Assembly: GCA_022641835.1 (NCBI GenBank)
Contig: CP048715.1
Coordinates: forward strand, 806,001-870,000
Direction of reading: 5' to 3'
From: Petasospora fabianii
Lineage: Eukaryota; Ascomycota; Saccharomycetes; Phaffomycetales; Wickerhamomycetaceae
Length of the DNA stretch: 64,000 bases
How positions within the stretch are numbered: the stretch's first letter is position 1; each line of letters starts with the position of its first letter. The position numbers and the translations under genes were made by a program. A model generated the notes under the pieces. That model did not search any database, was not told where the DNA came from, and worked only from the letters and a program-made list of their open reading frames with translations. Below are positions 27,723-38,566 of this stretch, in pieces.

Positions 27723-28948
27723 TGTTTGTTTGTGTGTAGGTGTCTAGGTGTATGTGTGTAAGGAGATAAGTGATGAGATGTGAGAACATGAATCTGGGGT
27801 ATGCGTCTTTATATATTTTTATTTGTGAATGTGTGCCTGTCAAATGATATGACCCATGTTAGATGGGCTGTTTTGTCATCTAAAGGTGTATGTATCTACG
27901 GGTGTGCGGCTTGCCATTAGTCTCCGGACTGTGGGAACCGGAGCGCCGGAACTTGAAAGTGACCCATTTTGACTCATGTCTTCCCCGGATTATGACGTTT
28001 TGGTGTGTGAGTCGGTAATTTAAAACTTTTTCACCTCGGCCAAGCACTGGACTGTGTGGTCTTTACTAAGCTCTTGTAGTTGATGATATCTTAATGAAAT
28101 AGTTAGTCTAATAGTTTATTAGTAGTTGTATTGGTATATTGTATAAAGTGGAAGGTCCCGGTATCGGCGGGTCCTTGGGGTTGCCCGTAAGGCCCTGCTG
28201 GGGGCAATCGCCGGAACCGCGGAGATTCGATGGGCAGCCGGAACCATGTGCCCATATGTCCCCTATACTAAAATCTTTTTGACACATTTTACCAGAGGCT
28301 GTGGCTGAAGCAATAACAAAAAATGCCGAGGCTCAACAAACCGGCCCCTTAGCCCATTTCTTTCCATGGGCCCCTACCTCCGGGGCCCCCATTTCCCTTC
28401 CGGATATCTGTTCCGTTAAGCACTGGTAACACTTAAGGCCAGGAGCTGTGGGACTCCGGGGTTGCGGGAGTGTGTCTAAGTATGTCTCTCTTTGTCTCTT
28501 TCTCTCCCCTCCATCATTTGTTTGCTATTCTGTGTGATATCCTCGGCTGTGGTTAGTACTACTTAGTTCCACGGCCCATCGCAAAAAGTCCCTGCCAACA
28601 AGTCAACATCCGAAGATCTGTCGTATCTTCTCTTTAAAGTAATTTACCAGGGGAACAAGGACCTGTACAGGGACCCATCTCAAGCACATTGGATATGAAA
28701 ATATACAACTTTCATAGTTCTCTACAGCTCTATCACATCTTTCACATCTTCCATCGCCAACAATTATAAATCGTCAAAATCCTGTTTACCATACTGTTGT
28801 ATACACACTACACCTATCACCAACATCTCCGATCTACGGCCCGCGCGCCTGCCCCACCTGGAAAAAAAAAAACTATGCTGCAGCGACGTAAACAGTGTCA
28901 GTGGTCAAATACACCACACATACCTCATCTTTCCTCACTGTCTTCACC
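27723..28948. promoter_or_regulatory. Long GC-rich divergent intergenic region with CCCCT motifs and hairpins
   Basis: A 1.2 kb region between two divergent genes, with a block at about 27900-28470 much richer in G+C than its flanks. CCCCT (stress-element core bound by Msn2/4-type factors) occurs at 28260-28264, 28345-28349, 28371-28375 and 28506-28510. Two potential hairpins are visible: CGGT/CGGCG arms at 28159-28169 pair with 28209-28219, and TGGGCA at 28231-28236 pairs with 28249-28254. A T5 run follows at about 28276-28280. It may be a complex stress promoter or hold a structured RNA. I found no match to RNase P, SRP or snRNA signatures. Confidence 0.4.
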
Positions 28949-29879
28949 ATGGCTACACTTATGGACATCAAGACACAACTTAAACGAGACTCTACAGCTT
29001 CTCTTTTAGCAGGAGGCGTCGCGAGGCATCGCTTCACGAACAGTCATCGCACCTATTGAAAGAGCCAAGATCCTTTTCCAAGTTCAAGGACCAGGTAAGG
29101 CAAGTTATAATGGAATGTTCCCAACTATTTGGAGAATGTATAAAGAAGAAGGTATAAAGGGATTATTCCGTGGTAATGGACTCAATTGTGTACGGATTTT
29201 CCCATATTCTGCGGTGCAGTTTTACGTTTATCAAAAGATCAAATTCCTATTATTGAAACCAGGAGACACTGAATTAAATAACTACCAGAGATTATTTGCC
29301 GGTGCAATGTGTGGAACGGCTTCAGTGGCGGCTACTTATCCTCTTGACCTTGTTAGAACGAGATTAAGTATTCAAACTGCTAATTTGGCCAAATTGGATA
29401 AATCAAAAGTTAAAGCTGGTGAAAAACCACCAGGTGTTTTACATCTCTTGATAAAGATCTATAAGGAGGAAGGTGGGGTTTTAGCACTATATAGAGGTGT
29501 TTGGCCAACAACTCTTGGTGTGGCTCCATATGTTGCTATCAATTTTGCAGTATATGAACAATTAAAAGAATTTGCCCCAGATTCTTCACCAATAATGAAG
29601 TTATTACTTGGTGCCACAAGTGGTGGTATCGCTCAAACCCTAACATACCCATTTGATCTTTTAAGAAGACGATTCCAAGTGTTAAGTATGGGTGGAAATG
29701 CTGGTGAATTGGGATTTCAATACAATTCTGTATGGCATGCATTGACTACTATAGTCAAGACTGAAGGTTGGAGAGGAATGTATAAAGGTCTTACTGCTAA
29801 TTTGTTCAAAGTTGTTCCATCCATGGCGGTAAGTTGGCTCTGCTATGAAGAGGTTAAGCAATGGATGGTGTCATTGTAA
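28949..29879 (+). CDS. Mitochondrial carrier (YPR011C-like), needs +1 frameshift
   Basis: Inner-membrane solute carrier family protein, closest in my recollection to S. cerevisiae YPR011C (an APS/PAPS carrier). The long frame 29115-29879 has carrier repeats 2 and 3 (PLDLVRTRL, PFDLLRRRF) but begins inside repeat 1. The missing N terminus lies in another frame starting at ATG 28949, in a good context. It runs through IKTQLKRD and LLAGGVA and stops at 29057-29059. The two frames meet at GCG-AGG-C (29021-29027): skipping the A at 29024 gives AGGVA then GIASRTVIAP, matching the family without loss or gain of residues. The shifted product would be 309 residues, near the expected length. Alternatives are a sequence error or an inactive allele. 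Confidence 0.8.
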
Positions 29880-30155
29880 CCTCTCCTCATCAAATAATTA
29901 GAACTAAAGGCATAGCATCATAGAATGAATAGTTGTACATATATAACCAAATAGATAGTAAGACAAAACACCCAGACACCTCATATTTAAGTATTCGCGA
30001 AAAGCTCCAGCCAACCAAATGTTTTTAAAAAATCAACGGAGAAAAAGTCGTACCAAACAAAGAGCGCGCAGAGGTTTAAATCGTTTGAGTTTTCTTTGAG
30101 TATACTCATCATCAAGTGGTTATCTTCACATCTCTAAATCAACAAAATATAAATA

Positions 30156-30586
30156 ATGAGAGCTTCCCAGACTTTGTTCAACGCTGCTGTACGTTCCTGT
30201 TGTTATGACAATGTTTTGAATGTGTGTGGTGGGATGTGTCTATGTGTGTGTGGTTTCAGGGTGTGGGACTGACTGAACTTGCTTTCGTCTACCACCATCG
30301 GTCATCATCGCATCAACAATACCAATTCAAACGTGTCATCTTATTACTGAAACAGAATATACTAACATCTTTCAAACAGAAGAAGGGTGGTTTCGCTATC
30401 CCAATCGAGTTGACCCCATTGTTCGTTGCCATGGGTGTCGCTGTCTCCTCTGCTGTCTTCTTCTCTTACAAGAAGTTCGCTTACGATGGTACTCTCAGAC
30501 TCTCCAGAAACCCAAAGCAGTCCGCTCTCACTGAGGACTTCAACAAGATGCAGCAGGAGGAGAAGGAGCAGAAGCAGCAGGAGTAA
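30156..30586 (+). CDS. Spliced NDUFA4/B12D-type small mitochondrial membrane protein
   Basis: Exon 1 is 30156-30188 (11 codons). The intron is 30189-30379, 191 nt, with donor GTACGT, branch TACTAAC at 30360-30366 and acceptor ACAG. Exon 2 is 30380-30586, giving 79 residues. The protein has a short N terminus, a segment PIELTPLFVAMG with one membrane helix (about residues 19-40), and a charged Gln/Glu/Lys tail. The pattern resembles the NDUFA4/MLRQ-B12D family, small subunits linked to complex I or IV. Similarity is short, so the family call is moderate; the splice model is well supported by consensus sites and frame. Confidence 0.7.
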
Positions 30587-31019
30587 ATTCTTTAAAAACA
30601 CAAATCCGACTCTTTGCACTTACTTAACAATCAACACACAAAAAAAAACATACAAACATTCCACACACCCTTCACATCTGAATGATTAACATTCAATTAC
30701 ACTTTTTATGAATCCTACCTTTTATTCTTCCCCACCTCTACTTTATGTATGGGGTGGGGACGAAGAACGCATCGAGGGTCCTCCTTGAGATGATTAATGA
30801 CGGGGAAGAAGTACTTCAGATTGTTCAATGTTCACACACCATTCTTCTCTTCTTCTCTGTTCTTTCTTTTCTTTCTTATTAAGGTACCGAAATGCAATGG
30901 TCTTCTACCGGAGTTCATATGTTGCTTAATTTCAACGGCATATTTATTTTGCAAATCAGCACTGTAGTTTATTAGTATGTACAAGTGGGTGTAATTGTTT
31001 TGCAACTGGATTGGAAAGA
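30587..31019. other. Convergent 3' region, no gene seen
   Basis: About 430 bp, AT-rich, between two convergent genes. No coding or RNA signal is seen. Confidence 0.5.
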
Positions 31020-31881
31020 TCATTCTTTGAGGGTAGTGTAGTAATCAGTCACATCTTCAACATCTTCTAGGAAGTTGATGAATTTGTTATACTTTTCCCT
31101 AGTCTCCTCATCTTCAATAGTGATCAAAGAATCCGTTTTGGCAATGTATGTAATGCCAACCTCCTTAATTGTGTACTCTTTTTTCAATTCAGCGGCAATC
31201 TTACCGGTATCTGAAGGATCTGTCATCACTTCCAACATGGTTTCATTTCCTTCAACTTCTTCAATATCTTCAGCACCAAGGTCCACAATCTTTTCAAACA
31301 CAGTTTCAAAATCATTTTCACCTTTATCAATGGATACAAACCCCTTTCTATCAAATTGGAATAATGTAGGACTTAAAGAACCACCAAATTTAGCAAAAGC
31401 TGCTCTAACGTTACTAAAAGTACGAGTCTTATTATCCGTTAAAGCTTCAACAACAAATGATACATTACCGGGACCAATACCTTCATAAACAGCCTGATCC
31501 ACATTCTCCTTCTCTCCACTGGATCCAATACCAGCACCACGATTAATTGCCTTTTCAATAACCTTCTTGGAGACATTGGCCTTTGATGCAGCATCAACAG
31601 CAGCTGCAAGACGAATGTTCTTTGAAACGTCCGGTCCACCAACTAAGTTCTGGTTAGTATCATAGTGTTAGACTAAGGCAGCAAAATGGACACATACGCT
31701 TAGCGGCAACGGCAACCATCATGGCAAACTTGTTAGCCACTTTATTCTTCTGTGCATCGTTACGAGCCTTGTCATGCTTGATATTGGCCCATTTCGAGTG
31801 TCCTGCGAGCACACTTGGCGATGTTGAAAGGAACCGCGTGAATGCTTGAGAGCGTGTGATTGGTCTAATTGAGACAAACAT
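31020..31881 (-). CDS. DPC29: Mitochondrial YebC/TACO1-family translation factor, spliced
   Basis: Member of the YebC/TACO1 family (S. cerevisiae YGR021W), mitochondrial proteins that aid translation. Exon 1 is 31881-31698: a presequence, then the family start [17 protein letters not shown]. The intron is 31697-31643, 55 nt, with donor GTATGT, branch TACTAAC and acceptor CTTAG. Exon 2 is 31642-31020. The join restores AKLGG, typical of the family, and gives 268 residues. Without splicing exon 1 stops within 10 codons. The start is 268 bp from the divergent VMA7 start. The family assignment is firm; the intron is inferred. Confidence 0.92.
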
Positions 31882-32149
31882 ATTTGTGTACGTTCAACTA
31901 GTCCTTGACAACTAAGAGAGATCGGAGAGTCAGACTTATATAGAGACAAGTTGAAGCTGGAGAGACTCCGTCTGGAAAGGGTCGCGACTTTTTATCGGTA
32001 CGCGCCACATCCCTCGCGCTTCCTCCACGAGTTTTGAATTTGGTGGCAGCACAACAGCAGGACTGATAAACCCTTTTGTCTCTTTGTTTCTTTTGTTTCT
32101 TTGTTTCTCCGTTGTCTCTCGTAACAGAAGAAACATCACCACTTGAACA

Positions 32150-32512
32150 ATGACTGACGCTAATAAGAACCGTCAGCTACTTGCCGTCATTGGAGACGAG
32201 GACACCATCACAGGAATGCTTCTTGCTGGTATCGGACAGGTTGACGACGCCTCTCACTCTAAAAACTTCTTTGTCGTTGATGGTAAAACTACCGATGAGC
32301 AATTGGAAAAGGCATTCGAGACCTATACAAACGATAGAGATGATATTGCTATCCTTTTGATTAACCAGCATCTCGCTGAGAGAATCAGATTCTCCGTTGA
32401 TAACTTTACAAATGCATTCCCAGCAGTGTTGGAGATACCCTCTAAAGAACACCCATACGACCCAGAAAAGGACTCTGTGTTGAGAAGAGTTAGAAGATTG
32501 TTTGGAGAATAA
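32150..32512 (+). CDS. VMA7: V-type proton ATPase subunit F
   Basis: A 120-residue stalk subunit of the vacuolar H+-ATPase V1 sector, linking the catalytic head to the rotor. The conserved N-terminal [18 protein letters not shown] and the middle [15 protein letters not shown] are hallmarks. Length matches yeast Vma7 (118). The context GAACAATGAC supports the start. It is divergent from the YebC-family gene. Confidence 0.95.
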   Translation: MTDANKNRQLLAVIGDEDTITGMLLAGIGQVDDASHSKNFFVVDGKTTDEQLEKAFETYTNDRDDIAILLINQHLAERIRFSVDNFTNAFPAVLEIPSKEHPYDPEKDSVLRRVRRLFGE

Positions 32513-32683
32513 GGAGTTTCGATGTGGTATCGTGTCATCACTGTTTGTTATGTAAAATGCAGGTCATAGATAAGAATCAGGTGTTTGTAGAACTCAAAAA
32601 CGATATGTAACGTCATCAATTAGCTACATTCTATTAAGTATTCCTAAGATTAAGATGTTGGATTATTGAAACAACTATTTCAA

Positions 32684-34285
32684 TCATTTCTTCTTACCTT
32701 TCTTCTTGTTGTTTTTCTTCTTCTTTTTCTGTCCAGCTGGCTTGTCGCTAGCCGGTGGGGAAGTAGCACCAGCATCAGCCTCATCACCATCCTCTGCACC
32801 ATCTTCCTCAGCATCCTCCTCCTCGTTATCCTCGGCCGTTTCCGATTTAGCAGCACCCAAATCAGTCTCATTGTTATTCTCCTCTCCCTTTTCCTCTTCA
32901 GTGGCGATTGGCTCTGGTACTGGCTCTGTCACAGCCTCTTTCTCTGTCTCCTCAACTTTCGTCTCCTCAGCAGGAGCATCAGCCAAAGTATTATCAGCAG
33001 TCTTTTCCTCAGCGCTAACTGGTTCCTCAACGGCGGCTTCAATAGTCACTGGCTCAGTTCCATCTGCTTGTGTTTGGACATCTTCAACAGGAGTATCGAG
33101 GGCTGGAATATCAACATCAACCGGTCTAACGTCTTCTTCAGCGGCTCTTGGCTCTTCTGGCGTTAAGACTGGTGTAGTGTCTTCAATTGGAACATCTTCA
33201 AGTGGTGCCTCGTCCGCTTGTGGGGCCTCTTCATTCGTTTTGATGACTGCTGGAGCTGGCTCTTCAACAACTGGTACTTCGGAGGTCTGCTCTTCAACAG
33301 GGGTCTCAGTAATTGGTTCTTCTGTTGTTGTTTCATCATGTGTCTCTTGAGCAGCTGGGGTCTCTTTCTGTTCAGTTTCAGCTGGTTCTGAGTCCGTGGT
33401 TGGGGCCTCTGGGGCCGCTGGGGCGGCCTCCTCGGTGGTAGAAGCGGCAGGGACAGGTTCAGGTGCAGGTGCCTCCTTTGTAAATTTATGGCCCTGTAAA
33501 AACTTTGGATCAGCATCCAAGTAGAAGTTTCTGACACCAACAATTCTTCTCTCTTTCTCACATGCCTTCAACCACTCTGGTCTCACAACTGGAATGTTAT
33601 TGTCAACTGCCTTCTTCCATTGAGCACCCAAACCTATTGTTGAGACAAAGTGCGTTGTATCCACGGCAACCTCGGTTTGCAATGGTCTAGCTCCAATGTT
33701 CTTCAATGAGGTCTCGATGTCCTCACGTTTGATTCCCTCAGTAGGATCAATATCACCCAAACAAACTGTGATACCACTCAAATCTGTCATCTTGTGTGTT
33801 TTCAACTTCACCTTTTCAGACTCATAGACACCAGCCGTGGTTGCAAGTCTTAGATGGAATTCGTAGGCGGTATCAACGGGCAAACCGGAAAGTTTAGTAG
33901 TGGTGCTAACTAATGGATTTGGCACCTGTCCCAATCTTTCTCCGTTCTTGTATAAAGTCAATGCCTTGATCGAGGCAGATCCCAATTCGAGTGGATCCCA
34001 TTCGAGCACAGCGCTAGTCTGAGTTACATTCTTGACGCGCAAATTTGGATGCTTTGGCTCATGTGTTCCAAAAAGATTGAGAATCTCATCCTGGACAGCT
34101 TCGAACTCCTCAGCTTCTTGTTGCTCAAGGGAATGGTCCTGTTCACACTTGATTGTAACGACGGAGCCTGCTGTAACTCCATCCGGAAGGAGCACCGTTG
34201 GGAACTCAATGAGATGGTGCTCCTTCGTTAGAAGCAGTGCGAGAGAAGCATCAAGCTTTCCCACCGTGAGTGAAACTTCAACCAT
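32684..34285 (-). CDS. CHS5: Exomer scaffold protein CHS5
   Basis: Core of exomer, the trans-Golgi coat that exports cargo such as chitin synthase III. Order: N-terminal dimerisation/ChAP-binding region (1-77), fibronectin type III domain (about 78-165, with LEWDP), BRCT domain (about 166-265, with [16 protein letters not shown]), then a 260-residue acidic Pro/Glu/Ala/Thr-rich tail ending in a Lys-rich stretch. That matches yeast Chs5, although the tail is shorter (533 against 671 residues). The FN3-BRCT pair binds Arf1. The tail repeats (EEP, VEE) look prone to length change. Confidence 0.95.
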   Translation of the reverse strand: MVEVSLTVGKLDASLALLLTKEHHLIEFPTVLLPDGVTAGSVVTIKCEQDHSLEQQEAEEFEAVQDEILNLFGTHEPKHPNLRVKNVTQTSAVLEWDPLELGSASIKALTLYKNGERLGQVPNPLVSTTTKLSGLPVDTAYEFHLRLATTAGVYESEKVKLKTHKMTDLSGITVCLGDIDPTEGIKREDIETSLKNIGARPLQTEVAVDTTHFVSTIGLGAQWKKAVDNNIPVVRPEWLKACEKERRIVGVRNFYLDADPKFLQGHKFTKEAPAPEPVPAASTTEEAAPAAPEAPTTDSEPAETEQKETPAAQETHDETTTEEPITETPVEEQTSEVPVVEEPAPAVIKTNEEAPQADEAPLEDVPIEDTTPVLTPEEPRAAEEDVRPVDVDIPALDTPVEDVQTQADGTEPVTIEAAVEEPVSAEEKTADNTLADAPAEETKVEETEKEAVTEPVPEPIATEEEKGEENNNETDLGAAKSETAEDNEEEDAEEDGAEDGDEADAGATSPPASDKPAGQKKKKKNNKKKGKKK

Positions 34286-34633
34286 TGTGGCCTTGATTGA
34301 TGTTGTTGAAAAGAGAGAAACGTTTAATCTGGAGCTATACGTGTTTACGTGGTTGTAACAAACTCTCCTTCAAAAAGCCCCCGAGGCCAAGTTCGCGGAA
34401 TCTTGTGCTGGTGAAGCGGACGGGTCTCGAGATCTCTTCTCCTTTCACTGCTTTTTCGAGGGGCACTTACACAACAGCTAGTTTCAAATACCTAATAACC
34501 CTCAGATTCATTAAACGTGTATATGTAACATTAGAAATTGGAAATCAGACATGCAAATAAGAAGAAAACCCTTGTCGTACTCCACAACTCAATTGTGAGA
34601 CGCAAGGTAAGAAGACGTTTTTATACTACCAAC
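34286..34633. promoter_or_regulatory. CHS5 promoter and UGA1 3' region
   Basis: About 350 bp upstream of CHS5 and downstream of UGA1, both leftward. No TATA box or gene is evident. Confidence 0.4.
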
Positions 34634-36049
34634 TTACAAGTCGGCAAGAACCTTCTCCAAGACATCGAGGAAGATGTCAGCGTGCTTCTTCTCAAAAGTC
34701 AAAGTTGGTCTGAGTCTGACAGACACCTCGGCACAACCACCACAGTTGACACCGTTCTGCTTGAGCTTGAAGAGCAATGTATTTCTCAACTCTGAAGAAG
34801 CCAAGTCCCAAGCGATGAAAGTGGCTCTACCTTTACCACGGAGGTTCTGAATGTGCTGTGGGAACTTCTTAGAGAGCTCAAAGAGCTTACCGTACAAGTA
34901 GTCACCAACTTCGGCAGCCTTAGCGACAAGACCGTTGTCAGCAACTTCCTTGGCGATGGCACCGGCAATGATCATGTGGGCTGGGTCACCACACCAGGTG
35001 TTGAACTGTCTGTATGCGATGTTTGGAATGAATTCTGGGTCGTGGAAGAAGTAACCGGCAGACTGGAACTTCTTGGAGAAAGTAACGAGATCTGGAGCTG
35101 GTGTGATGTTGAAGTGCTCGTGAGCCCAAAGGGAACCAGTAGCACCAACACCAGTCTGAACCTCATCGACAATGAAGACAACACCGTGCTTCAAAGTGAT
35201 GTCTCTGAGACCCTGGAAGAAAGCAGCAGAAGCGTGATTGTCACCACCTTCGGATTGAATTGGCTCAATGATCAAAGCAGCAACTGGGATATGCCACGTC
35301 TTGATCAAGTCCTCAACAATCTTGAGACAACGAGCATCCTCAGAAGCGTTGTACTCGGTGTTGTCCTCAAGTGGGTACTTGTAGGATGGGAATTCAGCCT
35401 TTGGCCACTTGAATGATGGCAAGTCAATCTTGTGAACTGGCTTGGAAGCAGTGACGGAGGCAGATGCAAAGAGACGACCATGGAAGGCTCTCTTGAAAGA
35501 GATAACAGCGAGGTCTGGAGAACCTGGGGAAGCGTTCTTCATGGTTGATTCGTTCTCTTCAGTGGTGAATTCAGTGTTGTAACCACGCTTCTTAGCCTGG
35601 TACCACATGAAAGCAGCCTTAAAAGCAAGCTCATTGGCATCGGCACCAGAAAGACCAGACCAGAGCTTGTCCTGACCCTTTGGAGCAGCCTTGAGAACGT
35701 TCTTGACGATACCTTCAAAGTCCTTTCCTGGGAAGTTACCAAGGGCTGGTCTCTCAATGAGGGCTCTAATCATCTCTGGGGACTTTGCAGCCTCGATAAG
35801 AGCTGGGTTGTTGTAACCGAGAGCGATGGAGGCAATCTGGGCGTAAAGGTCCAAGTAGACGTTACCGTCGACATCGGCAATGTAGTTACCAAGTGATTTT
35901 TCGTAATCAGCAACGAAATAAACTGGTCTGGTATCGAAAACCTCACCAAGGGAGGCAATTGCCTTCTTGGACTCTGGACCTGGGATCTCAGTGACCTTGA
36001 CGACAGGAGCAGTTGGCTCGTCTGGGTAGTACTTAGCGGCAACGGACAT
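34634..36049 (-). CDS. UGA1: 4-aminobutyrate aminotransferase
   Basis: PLP enzyme converting GABA and 2-oxoglutarate to succinate semialdehyde and glutamate, in GABA use as a nitrogen source. The 471-residue length equals my recollection of yeast Uga1. Motifs: the IVDEVQTGVG aspartate that binds the pyridine nitrogen, the TFSKKFQ Schiff-base lysine (Lys326 or Lys327), and RLRPTLTF near the end. No presequence is seen, so it is probably cytosolic. Codon bias is strong, suggesting high expression. Confidence 0.96.
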   Translation of the reverse strand: MSVAAKYYPDEPTAPVVKVTEIPGPESKKAIASLGEVFDTRPVYFVADYEKSLGNYIADVDGNVYLDLYAQIASIALGYNNPALIEAAKSPEMIRALIERPALGNFPGKDFEGIVKNVLKAAPKGQDKLWSGLSGADANELAFKAAFMWYQAKKRGYNTEFTTEENESTMKNASPGSPDLAVISFKRAFHGRLFASASVTASKPVHKIDLPSFKWPKAEFPSYKYPLEDNTEYNASEDARCLKIVEDLIKTWHIPVAALIIEPIQSEGGDNHASAAFFQGLRDITLKHGVVFIVDEVQTGVGATGSLWAHEHFNITPAPDLVTFSKKFQSAGYFFHDPEFIPNIAYRQFNTWCGDPAHMIIAGAIAKEVADNGLVAKAAEVGDYLYGKLFELSKKFPQHIQNLRGKGRATFIAWDLASSELRNTLLFKLKQNGVNCGGCAEVSVRLRPTLTFEKKHADIFLDVLEKVLADL

Positions 36050-36920
36050 TGTCGGAAAGTGGTAAAGTGATTAGTAGAGATACAGAAGAAGAAGAAAAGT
36101 ACACAACTGATGGATCACTCGGGTAAAAATCACTGGCAAACTGCTCAAATTTATACCCAATCGACGAAATCTGGGGCGATGAGCCGGCGCAATCGCGCGG
36201 GTTCCCAAATCCGTTGCGCGCGGGGTAGCCTCAAAAGCGGAAAGGTTATGTAGCGATGGCTCTCGCTATTCCGTCTTTTGTAAGTTAATCGTAACAATAA
36301 GAACCCGCTATAAGTTTCCTGGAATGGTGATTCATTCTACTGGACTTCTTAACCTGTTTTAATTCACCTTTCCTTTGGAATGATCTCTGTCAGTTTACCC
36401 TATTGTATTGGAGATTTGATGATAAGTGAGCACCGCCATCAATCTTCTCTTTCATTCACCTTCATTCCCCCATGGCTCAATAGATTATGAACCATCTCGC
36501 CGTACACTTTGCCAGAACGGCACTGACAAAACCCGCGCGCGCGCAAATCCGCCAGAGTTCCACTCCCAAAAAGTGTTCAAAGTGTACAATGCTGCACCAG
36601 AGTCAACAATAGGGAATAGAGTTCGCTCGCAGAGAACTGTTACTCAACTGTAATCTGCCGATATCGCTGATGCTAGAATTTTAGACGCTATATTAAACCC
36701 GGAGTGGTTATCTTTGCTCGCCAGGACTACTTATCGTCACGTTTTAATGGTACTACATCTGTCACACTGCGTGAAAAAAAAGACATAAACAAAAGACACT
36801 CTTTCATGGCTATCATAGGACACATAACAACGTAACTTTCTCTCTCTGCAAAGCTCCTTCTTCAACTTTCTCAAACATTATATGTACATGTTCTGATCCC
36901 TTTTCGGATCAATCAAAACT
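36050..36920. promoter_or_regulatory. UGA1 promoter region
   Basis: About 870 bp. A GATAAG motif at 36421-36426 is a possible GATA-factor (nitrogen catabolite) site. An alternating GC run at 36536-36544 (CGCGCGCGC) is noted. I found no clear Uga3-type CCG-N4-CGG element. No gene is seen. Confidence 0.4.
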
Positions 36921-37670
36921 TCATGGACAAACCTCATCTTCGGTCCATTGATCCTCATCGAATCTCTCATAAAGGTATCTGATATCGTTGTGTCCATTCA
37001 GATTGATATAATCAACCTTGTCCACAGTCAATACAACAAGTGAGTAGTTCTTCTTACCATCCTCCTCATTGCTTCCATCGACACCTCTTGTGATGGAGTC
37101 CAACAACTTTCGTTTCTCAGGGGTAATCTTAGAACCAGGTTCCGGTTTTCTGAAAGAGGCCTTGAGCTTTCCAGAGAGAGCATCCCATTTACTATCCATT
37201 TCATCTTTCCATTCCTGTGCTGTTGGTTTGATGTCATTCCTCTCACTTGTGTTATTCGTCATCTGTCCCATACTGGCCAAGTCCATATTTGACGAATAGT
37301 TCTTGATGGCACCTGGCGATACCAATGGGTAATCAACTTCATCACTGAATTTCTCTGCATTATCACTTGTAAGGGTATGAGCATGACCACTGACTCTAAA
37401 CTGTTCATTAGTCTTTGGGAACCAGAAACATGCTTCAACTTGAGAATTTGACTTTAAATGCTCAATCTTGTCCATCCGTGTATCAGAGGTGATTGTAAGG
37501 ACATTTGTCCTACGATCGTTGAAGAGGAACCCTCTATAGATGCATGTGCGTACCTTTGGACGACCTTCACAGTCAACTGTGGCAAATGAAAGTGTGACAA
37601 ATGGGAATGATTCAAGATGACGATTCACAGAATTGGTGAACGCAGGAACCCATGGAGCCATTAACTGCAT
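36921..37670 (-). CDS. FMN-binding pyridoxamine-phosphate-oxidase-like protein
   Basis: Split-barrel flavin protein of the Alr4036-type PNPOx-like family (PF12766), related to S. cerevisiae YLR456W and YPR172W. The N-terminal half has the FMN-binding pattern (RPKVRTCIYRGF, then LTITSDTRMDKIEHL) and VEACFWFPKTNEQFRVSG. The tail has the WSELR-like C-terminal region replaced by a longer charged insert. Upstream open sequence lacks an ATG start; the choice is between ATG at 37670 (249 residues) and ATG at 37661 (MAPW). Substrate unknown: the yeast relatives are not proven to oxidise pyridoxamine phosphate. Confidence 0.82.
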   Translation of the reverse strand: MQLMAPWVPAFTNSVNRHLESFPFVTLSFATVDCEGRPKVRTCIYRGFLFNDRRTNVLTITSDTRMDKIEHLKSNSQVEACFWFPKTNEQFRVSGHAHTLTSDNAEKFSDEVDYPLVSPGAIKNYSSNMDLASMGQMTNNTSERNDIKPTAQEWKDEMDSKWDALSGKLKASFRKPEPGSKITPEKRKLLDSITRGVDGSNEEDGKKNYSLVVLTVDKVDYINLNGHNDIRYLYERFDEDQWTEDEVCP

Positions 37671-38566
37671 TGTGGATATCGCTTTGTATTTCGTATGTGT
37701 ATGGATGAACAAGTGTCGTGTGGCTAAAGAAACACAACGAGATGGACACTTATGTGGGAAAATCGGCAGTGACGATGCAACAAGTGTAAGTGGGGAGACA
37801 ATTAGTGTATATGGTCTCAAAACGCACGTTGATATGAATATGAATCCAGCTGGTGGGTTAAAAGCTGGATGGGCACAATGTGCTATGCTGAGGCAAACCT
37901 ACCGTGTGAGTAGTACAGTAAAGTTGAGACGAGACAAAAAAATGAAAAACTCTAAAGCAGCCAAGAGAACAAAGGTGTCCTATTGTGCGTGGGTGGTGTG
38001 TGGTTGATTGATGTCTTTGAGGACAAACTCTCCGAAATGACCTCGTCAAGCTGTGATGATTGAGTTGGCGCTGAATACAAAATAACAGAAGCCAACAATG
38101 ATGAAGAGACTGCTCTAGGGAGACAGAAACGGTAACTAAATGGTTGCAAACGTTGGAACCTGAGACGTCAGTTGATCTGCCTCTTGCGCTGAAATTTTTT
38201 GATTTCGACGGCGGACGAAAAACGTGGTGTACAACAACTATATTTGGCTTATGTCAGCAGAGAGAAGACAGAGTTGATTACGGCGAGCATCATACCGCTT
38301 GGGGCAGATTTTAGTTTGTGATAATTATAATACTAGATCAAATGGTATACTATCAATGGTACTAACACATTATTATACTCTTTGGCCCAGCGATGTCCAG
38401 GAAAGCGCGTCTTGTAGAGAGCTCACACCACCCCTCAGCATCCCTCGTCTTCTCAAACTGAGAAAAGCAGATCACCGAACGACAACCCGTAAAATCCGCA
38501 AAGTAAGGTCATCACTAGTCAATCACCCGGTTAACCTTCTCCGATAAGCCAGATTCGTTCACTGAC
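37671..38566. other. Divergent intergenic region
   Basis: About 900 bp between two divergent genes. Open frames exist on both strands but lack ATG starts or a family. A TACTAAC-like run at 38359-38365 has no matching donor, so a 5' untranslated intron is possible but unsupported. Confidence 0.4.

Noticed and set aside
28150-28260. RNase P, SRP or spliceosomal RNA in the GC-rich intergenic block
   Set aside because: Hairpins are present but none of the conserved core motifs I know for these RNAs could be found; kept only as a structure observation.
28797-29009. 70-codon plus-strand frame overlapping the carrier start
   Set aside because: Low-complexity leader sequence with no conserved content; the carrier N terminus is in a different frame.
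29115-29879. Carrier gene starting at the ATG at 29115
   Set aside because: This start would remove the first transmembrane helix and PxE-type motif of repeat 1; the matching N terminus is present just upstream in another frame.
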